The translations under genes were made by a program, and so were the position numbers. Shown piece after piece: positions 16,298-24,490 of a stretch of DNA of 39,877 nucleotides (position 1 is its first letter; every line of letters starts with the position of its first letter). Source of the DNA: Gammaproteobacteria bacterium (GTDB lineage: Bacteria > Pseudomonadota > Gammaproteobacteria > Chromatiales > Chromatiaceae); the NCBI GenBank assembly GCA_011389885.1, contig JAABTK010000042.1:1-39877 (forward strand), given 5' to 3'. A model generated the notes under the pieces. The model was given only the letters and a program-made list of their open reading frames with translations, made no database searches and had not been told where the DNA came from.

Positions 16298-19225
16298 TCA
16301 CGCGCGATTGCCGCCTTCCGCCGCCGGGCCTTGCGGCTCGCCGGCCTGGGGGGCAGTCGATGCCGCGCGGGATTGCAGGGCCTGCTCCAGGCTTGCGCCC
16401 AGGGCGCCGGTCTGTCGCACGCCCTCAAGCAGCCGCAGGCCGGCGGCGTACAGTTCATTGTACGACCCCGGGGTTTGCTCCGCCTGCGGCGCCCGCTCCA
16501 GGAAGGGCCCGAGGGCGTGCAGCGCCGCCTGGAGGTGCGGTTCGGCCTCGGCCAGGGCCAGGCTTAGCGCCTGCGAATGAGCGTGCAGGGCCGCGATTAC
16601 GCCGGCGTCGGGCTCGGCCCCGGCCAGGGGTGAAGCCGCTACGTCCACTTCCACCGCGGTGTCGAGACCCCGGCGCAGGCCTTCCACCCAGCCGGCGACG
16701 CCGCGCGCCGCGTGCAAAAGGGTTGCGCGGTCGAAGGCGGCCCCGCAGCACACGGCTTCGAGCGCGCCCTCCTGGGCGGCCGCGGCCGCGCGCATCACCG
16801 CCGCCAGCGGCGCGACCGGCGCCCCCCCGCGCTTGGCGAGGCGCTCCATTAAGTCCTCCAGGCCGTGGGCGATCACCGCCACCCCCCGAATGCCGCAGAT
16901 ACTGGTCGCTCCCGCCAGGGTGTGGGCGGTGCGCTGGGCCCGACGCAGGGTCTCGGCCGCGGTGTCGCCATCGAGAATGCGCCGCAATTGGGCGGAGAAT
17001 TGCGCGGCCAAGCGCGGGCCTTCACCACGAAAGCTCGCGATTACGCTGGCGTCCAGGGTGGGGTCCAGGACCAGGGTCAACTCCTCGGCGCGCAGCGTCG
17101 GCGGGCTTGGGGGCTCGCCGGCGGGTCCGCCCGGCCCCTGCAATAGGTCGTGTTGCAGGTCCTCCCGCTGCGCCGCGTCGAGCAGGTCATGGTGTTGCAA
17201 GTGCTGCAACAGCGGCCCCACGGCTTGGCCGTCATCCGGGGCCTGGAGATAGCCCAGCAGCAGCCCCGGCAGGGTCTCTAAGGCCTCGCCGAGGGCGCGC
17301 CGCCGCGCCTGGGGCGGGTGCTCGGCGCCTTCGATGGCCTGCGCCAGGTGTTTGCAGAGCTGGCAAAAGGGGGTGAATTCGATGGTGTCCGCCGCCGCGT
17401 CCAGGCGTCGTAACAGGTCGGCGTAGTGGGCGGCGGCGCGGGCGCAATCCGCTTCCGGGGCGTGCTGTAGGCGCGCGGCGGTGCGCATCAGGTCGGGCTG
17501 GAGGTCGGCGACGCCGGCGGCGAGGATGCCCAGCAGTTCCCGCGTCTCGGCGGAAAACCCCGCGGCCTGCGCCCCCGGCTCGGCGGCCTCGTCTGCCGCC
17601 GCACCGTAGCGCGGGCCGTCTTCCAACAGCCCGAGTTGCTGCTCCTCGATCAAAAAGGCCAAGCGCTCCAGGCGGTCGCTATCGGGTTCGGCCTGGGCCG
17701 GTTGGGCGAGCAGTTGTTCTTTGATCACCGCCTCTTGCTCGGCGCTCAGCTCGGGAAATAGGTTTTGCTCCGCACAAAACCCCCACAACACCTCGGCCCC
17801 CGCCGGGTCGCCTGCGCGTTGCAGGTAGGCCAGCAGGGCCGCGGGAAACGAGCGCATGGCGGCTTCCCAATGGGGAAGATCAAGGTCCGGTTCGCCCAGG
17901 CGTTGATCAAACTGCTCCAGCACGCCGAGCAGGGCGCCGAGGTCCAGGGCCTCGGCAAAGCCTTCGATATGCCCCAGGATGGTGCGATAGTCCGCCGCAC
18001 AGGCGCTGGCCAAGCGCGGATCAGCGGGGTTCATTCCGCTCGCCAGCAGCGTCATCTGCTCGTGGAGATTGGCAATGCCCGCAACGGCCAGCTCGATCAG
18101 CTCGCGGGTTTCGTCGCTGGGGGCCGTCGCGCGCTCGGGCGCCGGTGCGGCGGACCAGCGTTGGGCCGCCGGCGCGCCCTCGCCCCAGGCGTCTTCGGGG
18201 TCGGCGGGCGCTGGTGCAAACAGAAGCTCCAACTGCGCAAGCCCTGCGGGGCCGACATCCAGGCCCGCGGGCTGTTCGATCAGCGCCCTGCGCAGGTGCT
18301 CGATGGTGGATGAGTCGTCGATAAAACCGCCGTTTTCCAGCAGTTCACACAGCGGCGCTACGGCCTCCGGGTCGCCCGGCAGGCGCAACAGCAGGATCAG
18401 AAAATCCGGCAGCTCCAGCAGCGAGAGGCTGATTTGCGCGCGCGCCTCCGGGGTGTCCAGCCCCTGGCCGGCGTCCATGCGGCCTTGGACCCAGCCCAGG
18501 GCCTCGGCCAAGGCCTCATACCCCACGGCGGAGACGATTTCGACAAAGGGTTGCAGCAGCCCGTCATACCCCATCAACCCGGCCTCCCAGGCCTCGTCAT
18601 CGCTTTCCGGCAGGGCCGTGGCCAGCAACACCAGCTCATCCTGACGCGCCAGCAACCGATCCGCCAGACGGCCGAAAAACTCGGCCGTTTCCGCCGCTAT
18701 GGGTAACGGCGAGCACACGGTCTCCGCTGGGGTCTCCGGCTCCGGCATCGGCATCGGCGCGTCCGGCCACTGCGGGCCGTCCCACTCCTCGGTCAGCGGA
18801 CCGATCTCCTCGGTGATCGGGTCCAGCGCCGATTCCAGCTCAGGCTCAGGCTCCGCCGCCGCGGCCAACAGGCTGGCCGACGGCGGCTCGGGCCAAGCGA
18901 AATCCAGCAGCTGGTGGCGCACCTGACGCAAGGCGCTCGGCGCGGGCGGCTCGCGCATCAGGCCGCGCAAGGCCGCGACCAGGCGTTGCAGGCGCTGCGC
19001 GGTTTCGTCGCGGCGGTCGCGGGGCATCTCGGGCAGCGCCTGCACCACGCCGTCCGCAAAGGCCGCCAGCTCCAGCGCCAGGGGATAGTCCGAGACCTGG
19101 GTCAGCAATTGCTCCAGCTCGCCAGCCACGCTGAGAATGGCCAAGCGCAGGCCGGCGCTGTCCGTGTTCGGCACGGCGCCCAGCACCCGCGAGAGGGTTT
19201 GGATGTGCGGCTCCAGGCTGCTCAT
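16298..19225 (-). CDS. Kinase-less ChpA-like HPt scaffold, 975 aa
   Basis: It parallels the first half of the ChpA-like kinase: a similar N-terminal helical domain ending in D-F-A-W-P-E-P-P, an acidic/proline linker, three tandem divergent HPt-like modules (about 170-310, 370-520, 555-690), and one HPt with the phosphoryl histidine H768 in T-A-H-T-L-A-G-A. The usual lysine after H-T-L is alanine. The C-terminus keeps a helical segment with Y-N-E-L-Y-A-A-G-L-R-L-L-E-G, which corresponds to Y-N-E-L-Y-I-T-T-R-R-L-Q-E-G before the kinase core of the other protein, and then stops. HATPase, CheW-like and receiver domains are absent. It lies between a CheY and a two-domain regulator. It is probably a phosphotransfer or phosphate-sink protein; its own ATP-dependent activity is excluded. 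Confidence 0.85.
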   Translation of the reverse strand: MSSLEPHIQTLSRVLGAVPNTDSAGLRLAILSVAGELEQLLTQVSDYPLALELAAFADGVVQALPEMPRDRRDETAQRLQRLVAALRGLMREPPAPSALRQVRHQLLDFAWPEPPSASLLAAAAEPEPELESALDPITEEIGPLTEEWDGPQWPDAPMPMPEPETPAETVCSPLPIAAETAEFFGRLADRLLARQDELVLLATALPESDDEAWEAGLMGYDGLLQPFVEIVSAVGYEALAEALGWVQGRMDAGQGLDTPEARAQISLSLLELPDFLILLLRLPGDPEAVAPLCELLENGGFIDDSSTIEHLRRALIEQPAGLDVGPAGLAQLELLFAPAPADPEDAWGEGAPAAQRWSAAPAPERATAPSDETRELIELAVAGIANLHEQMTLLASGMNPADPRLASACAADYRTILGHIEGFAEALDLGALLGVLEQFDQRLGEPDLDLPHWEAAMRSFPAALLAYLQRAGDPAGAEVLWGFCAEQNLFPELSAEQEAVIKEQLLAQPAQAEPDSDRLERLAFLIEEQQLGLLEDGPRYGAAADEAAEPGAQAAGFSAETRELLGILAAGVADLQPDLMRTAARLQHAPEADCARAAAHYADLLRRLDAAADTIEFTPFCQLCKHLAQAIEGAEHPPQARRRALGEALETLPGLLLGYLQAPDDGQAVGPLLQHLQHHDLLDAAQREDLQHDLLQGPGGPAGEPPSPPTLRAEELTLVLDPTLDASVIASFRGEGPRLAAQFSAQLRRILDGDTAAETLRRAQRTAHTLAGATSICGIRGVAVIAHGLEDLMERLAKRGGAPVAPLAAVMRAAAAAQEGALEAVCCGAAFDRATLLHAARGVAGWVEGLRRGLDTAVEVDVAASPLAGAEPDAGVIAALHAHSQALSLALAEAEPHLQAALHALGPFLERAPQAEQTPGSYNELYAAGLRLLEGVRQTGALGASLEQALQSRAASTAPQAGEPQGPAAEGGNRA

Positions 19226-19229
19226 GGCC

Positions 19230-19592
19230 TCAACCCAGCAGTTGCCTCAATTGTTCCAGGATTTGATCTTCGGTATAGGGCTTGGTGATAAACCCCTTGG
19301 CGCCCTGGAGTTGGGCCCATACCTTGTCGGCCTTTTGGTTTTTGCTAGTCACCATCACCACCGGGATATCCGCGGTGTCCTCCTGCTCCAGGATCTCGCG
19401 GGTGGCGCTAAAGCCGTCCATGTCCTCCATCACCACGTCCATGAAGATCAGTTTGGGTTTTTCGCTGCGACTCTTGGCCAGGGCCTCGTTACCCGAGGCG
19501 GCGGTGACTACATGGTGGCCCGCACGCGTGAGGATTTCGCTCAAACGCGCGATTTCCACCCCCGAGTCGTCTACGATCAATACTTTACTCAT
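19230..19592 (-). CDS. CheY/PilH-type single-domain response regulator (copy 1), 120 aa
   Basis: A receiver with I-V-D-D-S-G, phosphoacceptor D in I-F-M-D-V-V-M-E-D-M-D-G, V-T-S-K and T-K-P-Y. It is closely related to the CheY at 14973-15332 and shares the A-G-H-H-V-V and N-Q-K-A-D-K-V-W-A-Q strings. AAGGAG lies 11 nt before ATG 19592. It ends 4 bp before the kinase-less HPt gene, so the two are translationally linked and probably a cognate phosphotransfer pair. Confidence 0.93.
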   Translation of the reverse strand: MSKVLIVDDSGVEIARLSEILTRAGHHVVTAASGNEALAKSRSEKPKLIFMDVVMEDMDGFSATREILEQEDTADIPVVMVTSKNQKADKVWAQLQGAKGFITKPYTEDQILEQLRQLLG

Positions 19593-19615
19593 CGTCTTGG
19601 CTGCTCCTTAATGCG

Positions 19616-20458
19616 CTATTCACTAGGGTTTTCAGAGCGGGGCAAATGACGCGCCAACACGCTCTCCAGGTCTGCATTGGACAGCGGCTTGGTCAGATAG
19701 CCGTCGCACGCCGCCAGCGAACCCTTGAGCTTGTCGATGCGGGAATTGCGGCTGGTGAGCATCACCACCGGATGGCTGACCCGCCGCTCCCGCTTGAGCC
19801 TGCGGCAGGCCTCGTAGCCGTCCATCCCGGGGAGCATCACATCGAGAAAGATCAGGTCGTAGCGGTTTCCATGGGCCAGATCCAGGGCCTTTTCCCCGGT
19901 TTCTGCAAACTCCGTCTCGGCGCCGTAGAGCTTGAGCTTTCCCCCCATCAATTGGCGCACGGACTCACTGTCGTCCACCACCAGGATGCGGGGCCTGTTT
20001 GCGCCTTCGGCGGCGGCCTGACCCCCCGCGGCGGCCGTCAGCCGGCTGATCTGCTCGCTGTCCGCCTGGTCGCTGATCACCAGCTCGGGGGTGTAACCAT
20101 AGGCCCGGATCACCAGGTCGTCCACCGTCTTGAGCAACCGGCTGGCCACGATCGGGCGCTTGAAATGCAGGGCGTTTTCGGCCTCCCCGTTGAGCGGCTC
20201 CGGGGCCTTGCCGATGCTCAAAACCGGGGCCTGCAAGATGTTAAAACGCGTGGCGAAATCGCGCCACAGCGCCCAGCCCGCGGGGGCGTCGTCGTTAACA
20301 ATGAACAAATCCGGCTGACGCTCCCGATCCTGCTCGGGATCCAGAATCGCGTACTTGCGGACACGGATAGAGGAGAGCTTGAAGGCGCTAGAGAGCAATA
20401 GCTGGTCACGATGCACGAAGCCGCACGCCAACACCGAGAAGATTCGATCTTGTCCCAT
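19616..20458 (-). CDS. Two-domain response regulator (paralogue 1), first gene of the locus, 280 aa
   Basis: Same plan as the regulators at 15377 and 4956: a divergent N-terminal domain (I-F-S-V-L-A-C-G-F, D-L-F-I-V-N-D-D, F-K-R-P-I-V-A-S-R-L-L-K), then a linker and an intact receiver (I-L-V-V-D-D-S-E-S-V-R, F-L-D-V-M-L-P-G, M-L-T-S-R, L-T-K-P). The late K-P in the N-terminal domain is a receiver-like remnant. ATG 20458 is preceded by GGAATTTAGGGA, like the leader of paralogue 2. It is the promoter-proximal gene; the cluster continues through CheY and the HPt scaffold with very short gaps. Confidence 0.9.
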   Translation of the reverse strand: MGQDRIFSVLACGFVHRDQLLLSSAFKLSSIRVRKYAILDPEQDRERQPDLFIVNDDAPAGWALWRDFATRFNILQAPVLSIGKAPEPLNGEAENALHFKRPIVASRLLKTVDDLVIRAYGYTPELVISDQADSEQISRLTAAAGGQAAAEGANRPRILVVDDSESVRQLMGGKLKLYGAETEFAETGEKALDLAHGNRYDLIFLDVMLPGMDGYEACRRLKRERRVSHPVVMLTSRNSRIDKLKGSLAACDGYLTKPLSNADLESVLARHLPRSENPSE

Positions 20459-20811
20459 TCCCTAAATTCCACTGGCTGGGCCGGGGCACACCCGCCCCGA
20501 CATCTGTTTACGAACCGTCTCACAATAAACCAAAGCGCGGCGCAAAACCAGTGACAGCCGCATCCCCCCCCGACGCCGCGGCGCCAAGCCCGGAAGGCCG
20601 CCAAAACCCCGCCCCCAGGCGGCGCTGCAACCCCGCGGCGGGCGGTGAGCCGAGCGGGCGCAGAGGTGGTATCCGCTGGAAGTCGAACACGCGTATTCCA
20701 GCGCCGCTAAAACACAGCCAAGCCGCAGGTGGCCAAGGCTGAGGCTTTAGCCGGACTGAACGCAGCCCCCAAGCCGAGCCAAAGCCTCGACACCCACGTT
20801 GTTTCCGGTAT
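20459..20811. other. Gene-free leader region of the sensory locus
   Basis: About 350 bp between the methyltransferase stop codon and the first sensory gene. It holds a hairpin CGGGGC-ACACCC-GCCCCG (20482-20499) 24 bp before ATG 20458, an AT-richer patch near 20500-20535 that could hold the promoter but has no clear box pair, and the palindrome GGCTGAGGCTTTAGCC (20737-20752), a near copy of one at 199-214. No supportable reading frame was seen. Transcription of the whole minus-strand locus most likely begins here. Confidence 0.4.
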
Positions 20812-21447
20812 CTAGCCGCGGGCGGGGTCGGTTCGATCCTCTTGCACCACCGCCGCCGCCACGGTGTAAGTTTGGCCTTGTTTGAGCTTGTCGTAGTTGC
20901 CGAACACCTCTTGGAAGGCCTTGGCGATGAACTTGCGCAGGCCGGTGATGGTGACTACATAAAAGCGGCCGCCGGGGTTTAAACGCAGCAGGGCGTCGTA
21001 GAAGTAGAGGTAGTACTGTTCCTTGGTGGTCTTGGCGGGTAGGTTGGAGACGACCAAGTCGAAGGTGCGCTCACCCACTTGGTCGAAGCCGTTGCTGAGC
21101 AGGGCCTCGGCATTGGTGATGCCGTTTAGATCGGCGTTGCGACGGGCGTATTCCACCGCCACGAAGTCCTTGTCCACCATCAGGTGCCGGCCTGCGGGGG
21201 CCAGGCGCGCCAGGGTCAGCCCGAGGGGGCCGTAGCCGCAACCCAAGTCGAGGCTCGATTCCGCCGCGCCGATTTCGATGTAATCCAGCAACAGCCGGCT
21301 GCCGGCGTCGATGGCCTTGGGGGAAAACAGGCCCCAGGTGGTGTGCAGGCGCAAGGGCTGGCCGCGCAGGGTGTCTGCAAGCAGCAGGTCTTGGCGTTGG
21401 CGTTCCAGGTAGGCGCGGGTCTGTGCGGATAGGCGTTCGGGATACAT
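20812..21447 (-). CDS. Class I SAM-dependent methyltransferase, RsmC/MTS-like, 211 aa
   Basis: Small-domain methyltransferase (MTS, PF05175 type). The SAM-binding motif D-L-G-C-G-Y-G-P-L-G is near residue 65, an acidic motif V-D-K-D follows, and the catalytic motif region reads S-N-L-P-A-K instead of the N-P-P-F usual for RsmC guanine-N2 enzymes. The N-terminal W-G-L-F-S-P-K-x-I-D-x-G-S segment is typical of RsmC C-terminal domains, so a nucleic-acid target is likely but not proven. The start is ATG 21447 (M-Y-P-E-R-L); a longer in-frame extension overlaps moeB and is rejected. It begins 4 bp after the moeB stop codon, so they form an operon. Confidence 0.85.
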   Translation of the reverse strand: MYPERLSAQTRAYLERQRQDLLLADTLRGQPLRLHTTWGLFSPKAIDAGSRLLLDYIEIGAAESSLDLGCGYGPLGLTLARLAPAGRHLMVDKDFVAVEYARRNADLNGITNAEALLSNGFDQVGERTFDLVVSNLPAKTTKEQYYLYFYDALLRLNPGGRFYVVTITGLRKFIAKAFQEVFGNYDKLKQGQTYTVAAAVVQEDRTDPARG

Positions 21448-21451
21448 AGAG

Positions 21452-22204
21452 TCAGCTCTTGGCGAGGGCGCCGCATTGGGGACAGGCCGGGTCGGCCCGC
21501 AGGCGCAGACTGCGCCATTCCATGGCGGCCGCATCGAGCAGCAGCAGCCGGCCATACAGGGGCTGGCCGATGCCCGCCAGCACCTTAATCGCCTCGGCGG
21601 CCTGGATGCTGCCGATGATGCCCGCCAGGGGCGCGAGCACCCCATTTTCCGCGCAGGTCTCTTCGACCTCGCCCTGCTCGCCGTACAGGCAGTGGTAGCA
21701 GGGATCGCCGGGGCGACCGCTGAATACCGCCACCTGCCCCTCCATGCGAATCGCCGCGCCAGAGACCAGGGGCTTGCCCGCGGCCACGCAGGCGGCGCTT
21801 ACGCCGAAGCGGGTGGTGAAATTGTCGCTGCAATCCAGCACCAAATCGGCCTTGCCAACCTCGGCGCCCAATTCGGTTTCGTCGAGCAATCGCGGGCGGG
21901 TCTCGACTCGGCAATCCGGGTTCAGCGCCAGCACCGTTTGGCGCGCGGAGTCCGCCTTGGACACCCCGATACGATCCGTGGTGTGGGCGATCTGCCGCTG
22001 GAGGTTCGACAGGTCCACGCGGTCGAAATCCGCCAGCACCAGGGCGCCGACCCCGGCCGCCGCCAGGTACATGGCCACCGGCGACCCCAAGCCCCCCAGC
22101 CCGATAATCAACACCCGCGCCGCCAGCAACCGCTGCTGCCCCTCCACGCCCATGGCGGGGAGCATGATCTGGCGGCTGTAGCGGAGGAGTTGATCGTCGT
22201 TCAT
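21452..22204 (-). CDS. moeB: MoeB/ThiF-type adenylyltransferase, 250 aa
   Basis: E1-like enzyme that adenylates the C-terminus of a small sulfur carrier (MoaD in molybdopterin synthesis). Motifs: R-Y-S-R-Q-I near the start, nucleotide-binding G-L-G-G-L-G-S-P (about 34-41), D-x-D-x-V-D-L-S-N-L-Q-R-Q, D-C-S-D-N-F, the E-T-C-A-E-N-G-V-L-A-P segment, and two zinc C-x-x-C pairs (C-Y-H-C and C-P-Q-C). Length equals E. coli MoeB. ThiF is the alternative; no thiamine genes are nearby. With moaE at 32312 it supports cofactor supply for the molybdoenzyme encoded at 28324. Confidence 0.92.
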   Translation of the reverse strand: MNDDQLLRYSRQIMLPAMGVEGQQRLLAARVLIIGLGGLGSPVAMYLAAAGVGALVLADFDRVDLSNLQRQIAHTTDRIGVSKADSARQTVLALNPDCRVETRPRLLDETELGAEVGKADLVLDCSDNFTTRFGVSAACVAAGKPLVSGAAIRMEGQVAVFSGRPGDPCYHCLYGEQGEVEETCAENGVLAPLAGIIGSIQAAEAIKVLAGIGQPLYGRLLLLDAAAMEWRSLRLRADPACPQCGALAKS

Positions 22205-22205
22205 T

Positions 22206-22300
22206 GGGTTTTTAACGCAAAGGGTTCAAAGGAGGCGCGAGGGGCGCGAGGATCGTTTTTCGTGCCGGGGTATTGAACCACGAAAGGCGCGAAAAGTAAG
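22206..22300. repeat. Dispersed GCGAAGGACGC-type repeat
   Basis: The stretch TTTTTAACGCAAAGGGTTCAAAGGAGGCGCGAGG, then CCACGAAAGGCGCGAAAAG, is of the same kind as strings near 101-297 and in the tandem repeats beyond 39205. The 199-bp gap between moeB and the DUF3050 gene holds little else. Confidence 0.4.
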
Positions 22301-22403
22301 CGTTCATCGACCACGGTGCAACCGCAGGTGTTCTGAAACGCCGCGCAAGGGTCAGCGAGAAAGGCCGGTGCGAATCCATCGCCTTATCGGCGACCGCTGC
22401 GTT

Positions 22404-23180
22404 CTATCGGGCTTGCAGGGCCTCCAACACGCCATCCCAAAACCGCCCGCGGGCGGCGACGGCCTCTTCGGCCGCGGCCTCGGCCTGTTCGCGTTTTTGC
22501 GCGTCGTCTTCGCACAGGGCGTTCAGCAGCCGCAGGGACATGGGGCCGTGGGCGTCTTCGTCGAGGTGGATGTGGCGTTCGAGGTAGTAGTGGAACTGCG
22601 GGGCCTGTTGCTCGGTAACGCCGAGCTTCTTCAGCAGGGCGCGGAACATGGGCGGGATGATGTGCTCACGTCCCAGGGCCAGGGCCGCGGCCACTACATG
22701 GGGCTGGCCGCTGTCGATAAAGCCGAAGGTGGTGGTGCAAAATGCGCGGGCCGGCGGCGGGATGTCCGCCCCGGGCAACACGGCGGCGACGCCTTGCTCG
22801 TCCACGCGCCGAATGAAGCTCAGCGGCCTTGCGCTGTCGGCGCCGATCTCCGCCATGGCCCGGCAATACAGCTCGAAGTGGCTGCAATAGGCCTGCGGCT
22901 CGCCCGCAACGGGCATGGCCTGATCCGTTTCCTCTTCCAGCACCAGTTCGTTGATAAAGCGGGCGATCATCGGCTCCTTGGGCGGAACCCAGGGGCAGGC
23001 CGCGGGGGCCACCCGATGCTGGAGGTATTTGACCAGCGACATAAAGTCCCATACCGAATAGACGTGATGCTCCATGAACAGCCGCAGGTCTTGGATGTTC
23101 TGCACCGCTTCATAGACCGGGTGGGACTCCAGCTTCTCGCGATAGGGGAGGATGCTTGCGGCGGTGATGGGCTGAATCAT
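22404..23180 (-). CDS. DUF3050 family protein (heme-oxygenase-like fold), 258 aa
   Basis: Matches the DUF3050 family (PF11251), predicted all-helical and heme-oxygenase-like. Typical features seen are the start with H-P-V-Y near residue 20, F-M-E-H-H-V-Y-S-V-W-D-F-M (about 34-46), A-C-P-W-V-P-P near residue 61, E-L-V-L-E-E-E-T-D, and the late histidine/acidic motif R-H-I-H-L-D-E-D-A-H-G that may bind metal. Substrate and role are unknown. Length fits the family. It stands alone: about 200 bp on each side contain only repeats and a short GC hairpin (23214-23231) without a T run. Confidence 0.88.
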   Translation of the reverse strand: MIQPITAASILPYREKLESHPVYEAVQNIQDLRLFMEHHVYSVWDFMSLVKYLQHRVAPAACPWVPPKEPMIARFINELVLEEETDQAMPVAGEPQAYCSHFELYCRAMAEIGADSARPLSFIRRVDEQGVAAVLPGADIPPPARAFCTTTFGFIDSGQPHVVAAALALGREHIIPPMFRALLKKLGVTEQQAPQFHYYLERHIHLDEDAHGPMSLRLLNALCEDDAQKREQAEAAAEEAVAARGRFWDGVLEALQAR

Positions 23181-23388
23181 GGTGTTACGCCTGTGTACGA
23201 TGGAGGACGCGACCGCCCGCGCTAGCGGGCGATCAAAGCGGGCTGGGCCTTGCAGGAAAGCCGGCGAGCGGCGGAGGCCTCACCCGCGCCCGGTTGTCGG
23301 TGGCGCGGGTAGCGCCTCGACGCCGGATCCCTGTGTTAAACCCTAGCCCTCAAGATGGTTCTGCGGCCCTGGGAAATCAAGAATACCC

Positions 23389-24369
23389 CTAGGCCATACG
23401 CTGGTAATAGAGGTTTTGCGGGTGCTTGGCCTCGGCGAAGAAATACCACCGCTCCAGCATTAGCCCGAACAATTGGCTGACGAAGGCCAGGATCGGCAGC
23501 TGGGCCGACTCGGTGAGATAGGCGCCGGTGATTAGGCCGATGGGGAGCGCAAACCCGAACAGCAGGAAGCCCGCCCTGACGGCCAGCAGGGTGGCCGCGC
23601 CCTTGCCGTGGAAGAATTCTCGGGTGTTGAAGGAGTTGCCGAGGAAACCCTGGGTCATTTGGGAAAGCTGGCCATGGCGCACCCCGATGGCCGCTTGCAG
23701 ATCGATTTTGTGCTTAATCCGCGCGTTGCGAATCAGCAGCGCCACCCGGGTCACCAACCCCGCGAGGGTGAAAATCACCGCCCAGGTGCCGAAGAACGCC
23801 AGCAGATCGGCCCCGGTATAGGCCGAAAAGGCGGCCGCCAGCATAAAGCCCGAGGCGATCCCGAGCAGGGTGTAGTTGGCCACCGTCAGCGGGCTGTGCC
23901 ACTCCTGCAGGAACTTCAGGCTGGCGTAGATCATCGCGGTGGAAACGAACAGCGCGAAGGCCAGCACCGAGGCGATGAAGCCGACCACCAAGCCGGCGTC
24001 CACCGGCAGCGTGTGTTGGATTACGAACCAGGTCTCGGTGAGGCCGAAGAAGTGGATCACCCCATACAGGAACACCATCGCCATGAAGGCCGGCAATACG
24101 ATCACCTCGCGCGACAACCAGGAGGTCCTCCACTTCGCCGCCGAGCGCCAAGCGCGCTCCGGGCGCCCCAAATGAAAGAACGACGCCGCCAGGCCGCCGC
24201 CGAGGAAGATCAGCGCCACCAGGCTGCCCACCGCATAAAAGGCCTGACTATCCTGCGGCGGCAGCAGCTTGGCCAGCGAATAGACCTGCCCGGTGTAAAG
24301 GGCCAAAAACAGACCCTGACCGACGCCGATGAGGGTGGTGAGAAAAATAACTGAATAGGCTGGATGCAT
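23389..24369 (-). CDS. soeC: SoeC-type membrane anchor (DmsC/NrfD-like), 326 aa
   Basis: Integral membrane subunit with about eight hydrophobic helices, of the DmsC family. Diagnostic strings are S-V-I-F-L-T-T-L-I-G-V-G-Q-G near the N-terminus, S-F-F-H-L-G-R-P-E-R-A-W (about 67-78) and W-R-T-S-W-L-S-R-E. It should anchor the SoeAB dimer to the cytoplasmic face of the membrane and pass electrons to the quinone pool. Size and neighbours match SoeC of Allochromatium, where SoeABC oxidises sulfite to sulfate in the cytoplasm. In the expected order soeA-soeB-soeC it is now separated from soeB by about 600 bp holding a four-helix-bundle gene. DMSO or polysulfide reduction is the alternative. Confidence 0.87.
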   Translation of the reverse strand: MHPAYSVIFLTTLIGVGQGLFLALYTGQVYSLAKLLPPQDSQAFYAVGSLVALIFLGGGLAASFFHLGRPERAWRSAAKWRTSWLSREVIVLPAFMAMVFLYGVIHFFGLTETWFVIQHTLPVDAGLVVGFIASVLAFALFVSTAMIYASLKFLQEWHSPLTVANYTLLGIASGFMLAAAFSAYTGADLLAFFGTWAVIFTLAGLVTRVALLIRNARIKHKIDLQAAIGVRHGQLSQMTQGFLGNSFNTREFFHGKGAATLLAVRAGFLLFGFALPIGLITGAYLTESAQLPILAFVSQLFGLMLERWYFFAEAKHPQNLYYQRMA

Positions 24370-24490
24370 GGTTTAGTTCTTGGTGGTTGGTTAGTGGTTA
24401 GTTAGTGCTGAGTGCCGTGGTCCGAGGACTGGTTTCTGGGTGTTATGCGTTCGGATTGCCTAGAATCGAGTTGCGCAAGCCGATGATGAG

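Noticed and set aside
23214-23231. CGCCCGC-GCTA-GCGGGCG hairpin as the soeC terminator
   Set aside because: It is 160 bp past the stop codon and no T run follows on either strand.
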